DNA from: Exiguobacterium sp. s48 | Lineage (GTDB): Bacteria; Bacillota; Bacilli; Exiguobacteriales; Exiguobacteriaceae | Assembly (NCBI RefSeq): GCF_018617395.1 | Contig: NZ_JACSKC010000004.1 | Span: forward strand, 48,423 to 112,422 | Reading direction: 5' to 3' | DNA: 64,000 nt | Part shown: positions 61,501 through 64,000 of the stretch, in pieces | How positions within the stretch are numbered: the first letter of the stretch is position 1 | Layout of the letters: every line of letters starts with the position of its first letter | The notes under the pieces: generated by a model | What the model was told of the DNA's origin: nothing | Databases searched by the model: none | Seen by the model: only the letters and a program-made list of their open reading frames with translations | Program-made: the position numbers and the translations under genes

Positions 61501-61517
61501 GCGGTGATTGTTTTTTT
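61486..61517 (+). terminator. Terminator of spo0M
   Basis: CACCGCTC/GAGCGGTG stem with five-base loop, then ATTGTTTTTTT; it contains the spo0M stop codon. Confidence 0.9.
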
Positions 61518-61605
61518 AAGGTGATGTGTAGCATTCCTTGATCAATCAAAACACTCTGAATAAGATACTTTTTCATTTTCTTATTCGAGTCGCTTTACTC
61601 TGTCT

Positions 61606-61803
61606 TTAGCTAGTTTTTTCTTTTCTAGTCAAAATAAACTGATGTAAAATCGAAGCAATCACCCCTATGACTGATCCTATAATACTCGATACTAGTAAAA
61701 TCGAAAAAATTTCTTGATAGGTAACGGGCAGTAATAATTGAGTTGCCATCAATAAAAAGACGAGGATTACACCAGCTATAATCCACAATAACGGTTTTTT
61801 CAA
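61606..61803 (-). CDS. Small two-helix membrane protein, 65 aa
   Basis: Two hydrophobic helices (about 5-25 and 33-57) and a basic end LTRKEKTS. The TTG start at 61803 follows AGGGAG with about ten-base spacing. It is more AT-rich than the neighbours and lies between spo0M and the decayed spo0M copy. Unrecognised; possibly chance, but the signals are fair. Confidence 0.5.
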   Translation of the reverse strand: MKKPLLWIIAGVILVFLLMATQLLLPVTYQEIFSILLVSSIIGSVIGVIASILHQFILTRKEKTS

Positions 61804-61907
61804 AGTAAGGTACTCCCTTCTTTAATAATTTTACCGTGCTCATTTCTTCTAATTTGAAGTGTAAAGTACATATCTTGGAATCGATAACTCGGAGAGAATC
61901 GTCTGAA

Positions 61908-62026
61908 TCCATTCGTTGAAGAGTTTTGATTCAAATCGATTGAAAAATGTGCCGACGAGTTCGAGAGTTTCAAATCGTTTCTATATTTTAAGATACGCTA
62001 CGCAGTCACCGCTCCTCGTGAGCGGT
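61908..62026 (+). pseudogene. Decayed duplicate of the spo0M 3' end
   Basis: Sequence from about 61911 resembles spo0M from 61239 (ATTCGTTGAA, then GATTCAA and GAGTTCGAG at matching places), then jumps past about 150 bases to the last part. Bases 61990-62026 are identical to 61469-61505 over 37 bases, including the terminator hairpin. The copy has no start or open frame. Its hairpin is still intact. Confidence 0.75.
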
Positions 62027-62647
62027 TTTTTCAATTTGAATTTCATTCTTACTCGTGTTGACGATGGTTTGAAAATGGTGGCGATACGGATGCATGAACA
62101 ATTCATATTGAATACGTCGCTCTACATGTGAGGCGTGTAAATAGTCCAGCTCCATCCCTCGTTCCTGAATATCACGATGCGAACGTCGCTTGAACTCCGT
62201 CTCCCCATCCGTATAAAGATATATCGATTGGTCAAAAGACGAAAGATCCAGGAATGCGACACTCATTCCTTCAATAATCGTAATCATTTTTTTCGGGTCA
62301 ATCCACGTACGTTCTAAATATGATACATCGATTGTGTAAAAGCCGATTCCCTCTCGAATCATACGGACATCTCGCTCGAGTGACAGCAGATGATGCGCGG
62401 CCGGATGACACGCCGTCATCTTATACTGATGGGTCATTCCATCGTGTTGATACGTGAGAATCGTTTGTTTCCGCAACTGTGAATCTGTAATATACGGGTC
62501 TGTGTGAAGCAGGTTGATATCACCGAGTCGTTCCCGTAATTTTTCTGCCAACGTCGATTTTCCGGCCGCCCCATGTCCGGAGATGGCAATCAGTGTCCGT
62601 TGATCCGATTTCACACTTTGTACAATATCCTCAATCAGTTGTTCCAT
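62006..62647 (-). CDS. Uridine kinase-like P-loop protein
   Basis: A 213-aa nucleoside kinase-like protein. Walker A is ISGHGAAGKSTLAEKL (about 22-37), followed by LLHTDPYI with the D of the substrate site and MITIIEGMSVAFLD as the Walker B-like strand. The ATG at 62647 follows GGGGGAG. Its last codons (EKTAHEER and stop) are encoded by the hairpin of the decayed spo0M copy on the other strand, so the present C-terminus arose from that duplication. The true substrate is uncertain. Confidence 0.8.
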   Translation of the reverse strand: MEQLIEDIVQSVKSDQRTLIAISGHGAAGKSTLAEKLRERLGDINLLHTDPYITDSQLRKQTILTYQHDGMTHQYKMTACHPAAHHLLSLERDVRMIREGIGFYTIDVSYLERTWIDPKKMITIIEGMSVAFLDLSSFDQSIYLYTDGETEFKRRSHRDIQERGMELDYLHASHVERRIQYELFMHPYRHHFQTIVNTSKNEIQIEKTAHEER

Positions 62648-62810
62648 GATTCTCCCCCTTCGGTACACTTGATGTACAAAGGAAATGTAACCATCTCATG
62701 TCCACTTATCCATCTTCTCATCTCACAGGCTCATCTGCACGCCATTCTTCGTCACGAGTAAAGTTCTCACTTAGGTCAAACGGCTGGAACTATTGTAATG
62801 AACAAACAGC

Positions 62811-63749
62811 TCATCGTGTCAAGATGAGCTGTCTTCTTTTTTCTTCAGTCTCGTCAAGCTTCTGTTCTAACCGTTCCACTTGTCTCGTCATACGAGCAAT
62901 CACCTGACTGATTTCCTTATCCAGTCCGTTCACTTGATCTAAAGAATCATTGATTCGTCCATGCATCGTCCATTCTGAAAAAATATCATCCAAAAAGTAA
63001 TCTGCGAACTGAATGAGTGAACCTCGATCGACATGCAACTCCTGAACAATCCCTTGCACGTCCGCTAATTCACGGGAGAAGCGCTCCAACGCAGATTGTA
63101 ATTCATGCATCGTCTGCTCGGAAGCATCTAGCGCCTCATGCTTCATGGCTGTAGCAATCAAGCCACCCCCGAAGAACGTATCATACGTCGACCACCCTTT
63201 CGCACTATCTAGATGTTTGAGTGTTTTTGCAATCGTCGACCGTGCCGCCTTACCGGCAACGATGGCTTCCCGATATTCGATGAGAAGTTCATTCGTTTCG
63301 GCTTGTTGATTCGTGAGATGGTGTAAGTCTCGGCGAACAGCTGGGTCTTTCACCAGATGGGATTCTTTTGATTGTAAGAAGTTCTCCCACTCAGCGTCGA
63401 TTCCCTCATATCCCTCGAGCTGTTCTTTTAAATCTCGATGTTCGAGCGTCAATTCGTCAATCATCGCTTCGTGTTCTCGTAATTTCAGCTCAGCGCGAGC
63501 AGCCTCTTCCATTTCAATCGTCCGTTGTTCATCAAACGTTCCTCGTAATTTTCGCCACGTGTTGACGAGCGAGAAGCTTTCAAGATCATACACATCACGT
63601 TGTTCTTTCGTGAATGTATTGAGTAGTGCTTTCCGCACCGCCTCATGCTCTTTCAACTGTTTGTTTAGTATCTCTTGCTTACGCACAAGTCGATCACGCT
63701 CGGCGATACGCTGTTGTAAGTCTAATTGGGTCTCCTGAAGATTTTGCAT
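62811..63749 (-). CDS. Coiled-coil protein of unknown function, 312 aa
   Basis: Almost entirely helical, with long heptad-like coiled coils at about 1-60, 75-130 and 250-312, and a central less charged part with TYDTFFGGGLIATAMKHEAL. No signal peptide or membrane helix. The ATG at 63749 follows GAGAGGAG; the longer ORF from 63863 lacks a ribosome site. I do not recognise the family. It lies beside the rRNA terminator as a single gene. Confidence 0.72.
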   Translation of the reverse strand: MQNLQETQLDLQQRIAERDRLVRKQEILNKQLKEHEAVRKALLNTFTKEQRDVYDLESFSLVNTWRKLRGTFDEQRTIEMEEAARAELKLREHEAMIDELTLEHRDLKEQLEGYEGIDAEWENFLQSKESHLVKDPAVRRDLHHLTNQQAETNELLIEYREAIVAGKAARSTIAKTLKHLDSAKGWSTYDTFFGGGLIATAMKHEALDASEQTMHELQSALERFSRELADVQGIVQELHVDRGSLIQFADYFLDDIFSEWTMHGRINDSLDQVNGLDKEISQVIARMTRQVERLEQKLDETEEKRRQLILTR

Positions 63750-63869
63750 GATGTTTCTCCTCTCATTTTGTTTATCGAATGAGTCAATCTGAGGAAATTC
63801 ATGATATATAAACAATCCCCTCTTTCTCTTACTTAGTACGAAAAAGAAGGGACAAAGTTTCAAAGAAAC

Positions 63870-63902
63870 AAAAAAAACGACCGAGCGTATGCTCGGTCGT
63901 CC
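63870..63902 (-). terminator. rRNA operon terminator
   Basis: ACGACCGAGC-gtat-GCTCGGTCGT (63877-63900), perfect stem; on the - strand it is followed by TTTTTTTTG. It ends the rRNA operon. Confidence 0.93.
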
Positions 63903-63913
63903 TCTGCGTTGTT

Positions 63914-64000
63914 GCCTGGCAACGTCCTATCCTCACAGGGGGAGATCCCCCAACTACTTTCGGCGCTGAGACGCTTAACTTCCGTGTTCGGCATGGGAAC
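63914..64000 (-). rRNA. rrf: 5S rRNA, 3' part (cut by window edge)
   Basis: On the - strand the sequence reads GTTCCCATGCCGAACACGGA, then GAAGTTAAGCGTCTCAGCGC and ends GGACGTTGCCAGGC, matching bacterial 5S rRNA. About 87 bases are inside the window; the first part lies beyond base 64000. It is the last gene of an rRNA operon that continues to the right. Confidence 0.95.

Noticed and set aside
61625..61912. A 95-aa ORF on the - strand near the decayed spo0M copy
   Set aside because: It overlaps the better-supported 61606-61803 gene in another frame and has no membrane or domain features.

Overview
The window looks like a chromosomal segment of a Gram-positive Bacillales bacterium, most likely Exiguobacterium. 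Three things suggest this: (i) the backbone keeps the gene order known from the Bacillus subtilis ydi region (groEL-groES-CPBP protease-small membrane protein, then tatC-tatA-rex-ABC-F, then tsaD-rimI-tsaB-tsaE), split here by inserted genes; (ii) a staphyloxanthin-type C30 carotenoid oxygenase (crtP-like) is present; (iii) most genes have near 50% G+C by eye, strong AGGAGG-type ribosome binding sites and many 4-8 base gene overlaps. The genus is an inference, not proven by a marker gene.

Layout. 1-4.3 kb: a methyltransferase/response regulator/sensor kinase operon (kinase cut by the window edge), a divergent DedA-like gene and an ABC-2 exporter facing its TetR-type regulator. 5-8.8 kb: carotenoid oxygenase and a second ABC exporter. 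8.8-15.2 kb: seven members of an unnamed family of small four-helix membrane proteins, with an operon of three YdcZ-type DMT transporters plus a Crp/Fnr regulator between them; an eighth member is at 22.8 kb. 15.2-24.2 kb: small metabolic and regulatory genes (IclR/MFS/UPF0303 operon, amine oxidase-like flavoprotein, nucleotidyltransferase, two DUF3841-like paralogues, Lrp plus isochorismatase, MazG-like). 24.3-27 kb: an ABC exporter with an ATPase-dead ABC-LytTR fusion regulator. 27-30.2 kb: a SorC-rpiA-oxidoreductase-VOC operon with a palindromic operator.

30.3-38.5 kb is the accessory core: a long prokaryotic Argonaute with a complete DEDD catalytic tetrad, a stretch of decayed genes (a broken copy of the nearby ABC permease and a broken YdeI/OmdA-family gene), and a strikingly AT-rich two-gene Hachiman defence system (hamA nuclease-like, hamB helicase). 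This island lies directly downstream of groES-groEL, which carry a perfect CIRCE operator. 41.6-49.7 kb interrupts the conserved ydi block with an SgrR-type regulator facing an MFS transporter, small membrane proteins, a TM2 protein, PspC, and an NADH oxidase whose promoter has two Rex-like sites. 49.8-60.3 kb holds tatAC, rex, the ABC-F factor, a few stress/redox genes and the tRNA t6A genes (tsaD, tsaB, tsaE) with rimI. 60.4-64 kb has two tandem initiator tRNA genes, spo0M, a decayed duplicate of the spo0M 3' end that now forms the tail of a kinase gene, a coiled-coil protein, and the 3' end of a 5S rRNA gene with its terminator.

Regulatory logic visible in the window: Rex probably controls the NADH oxidase and perhaps itself; HrcA controls groESL; the SorC protein probably controls its own sugar operon; the LytTR fusion probably activates the exporter beside it; the two-component system may act on tandem TTCTTAAGA boxes next to it.
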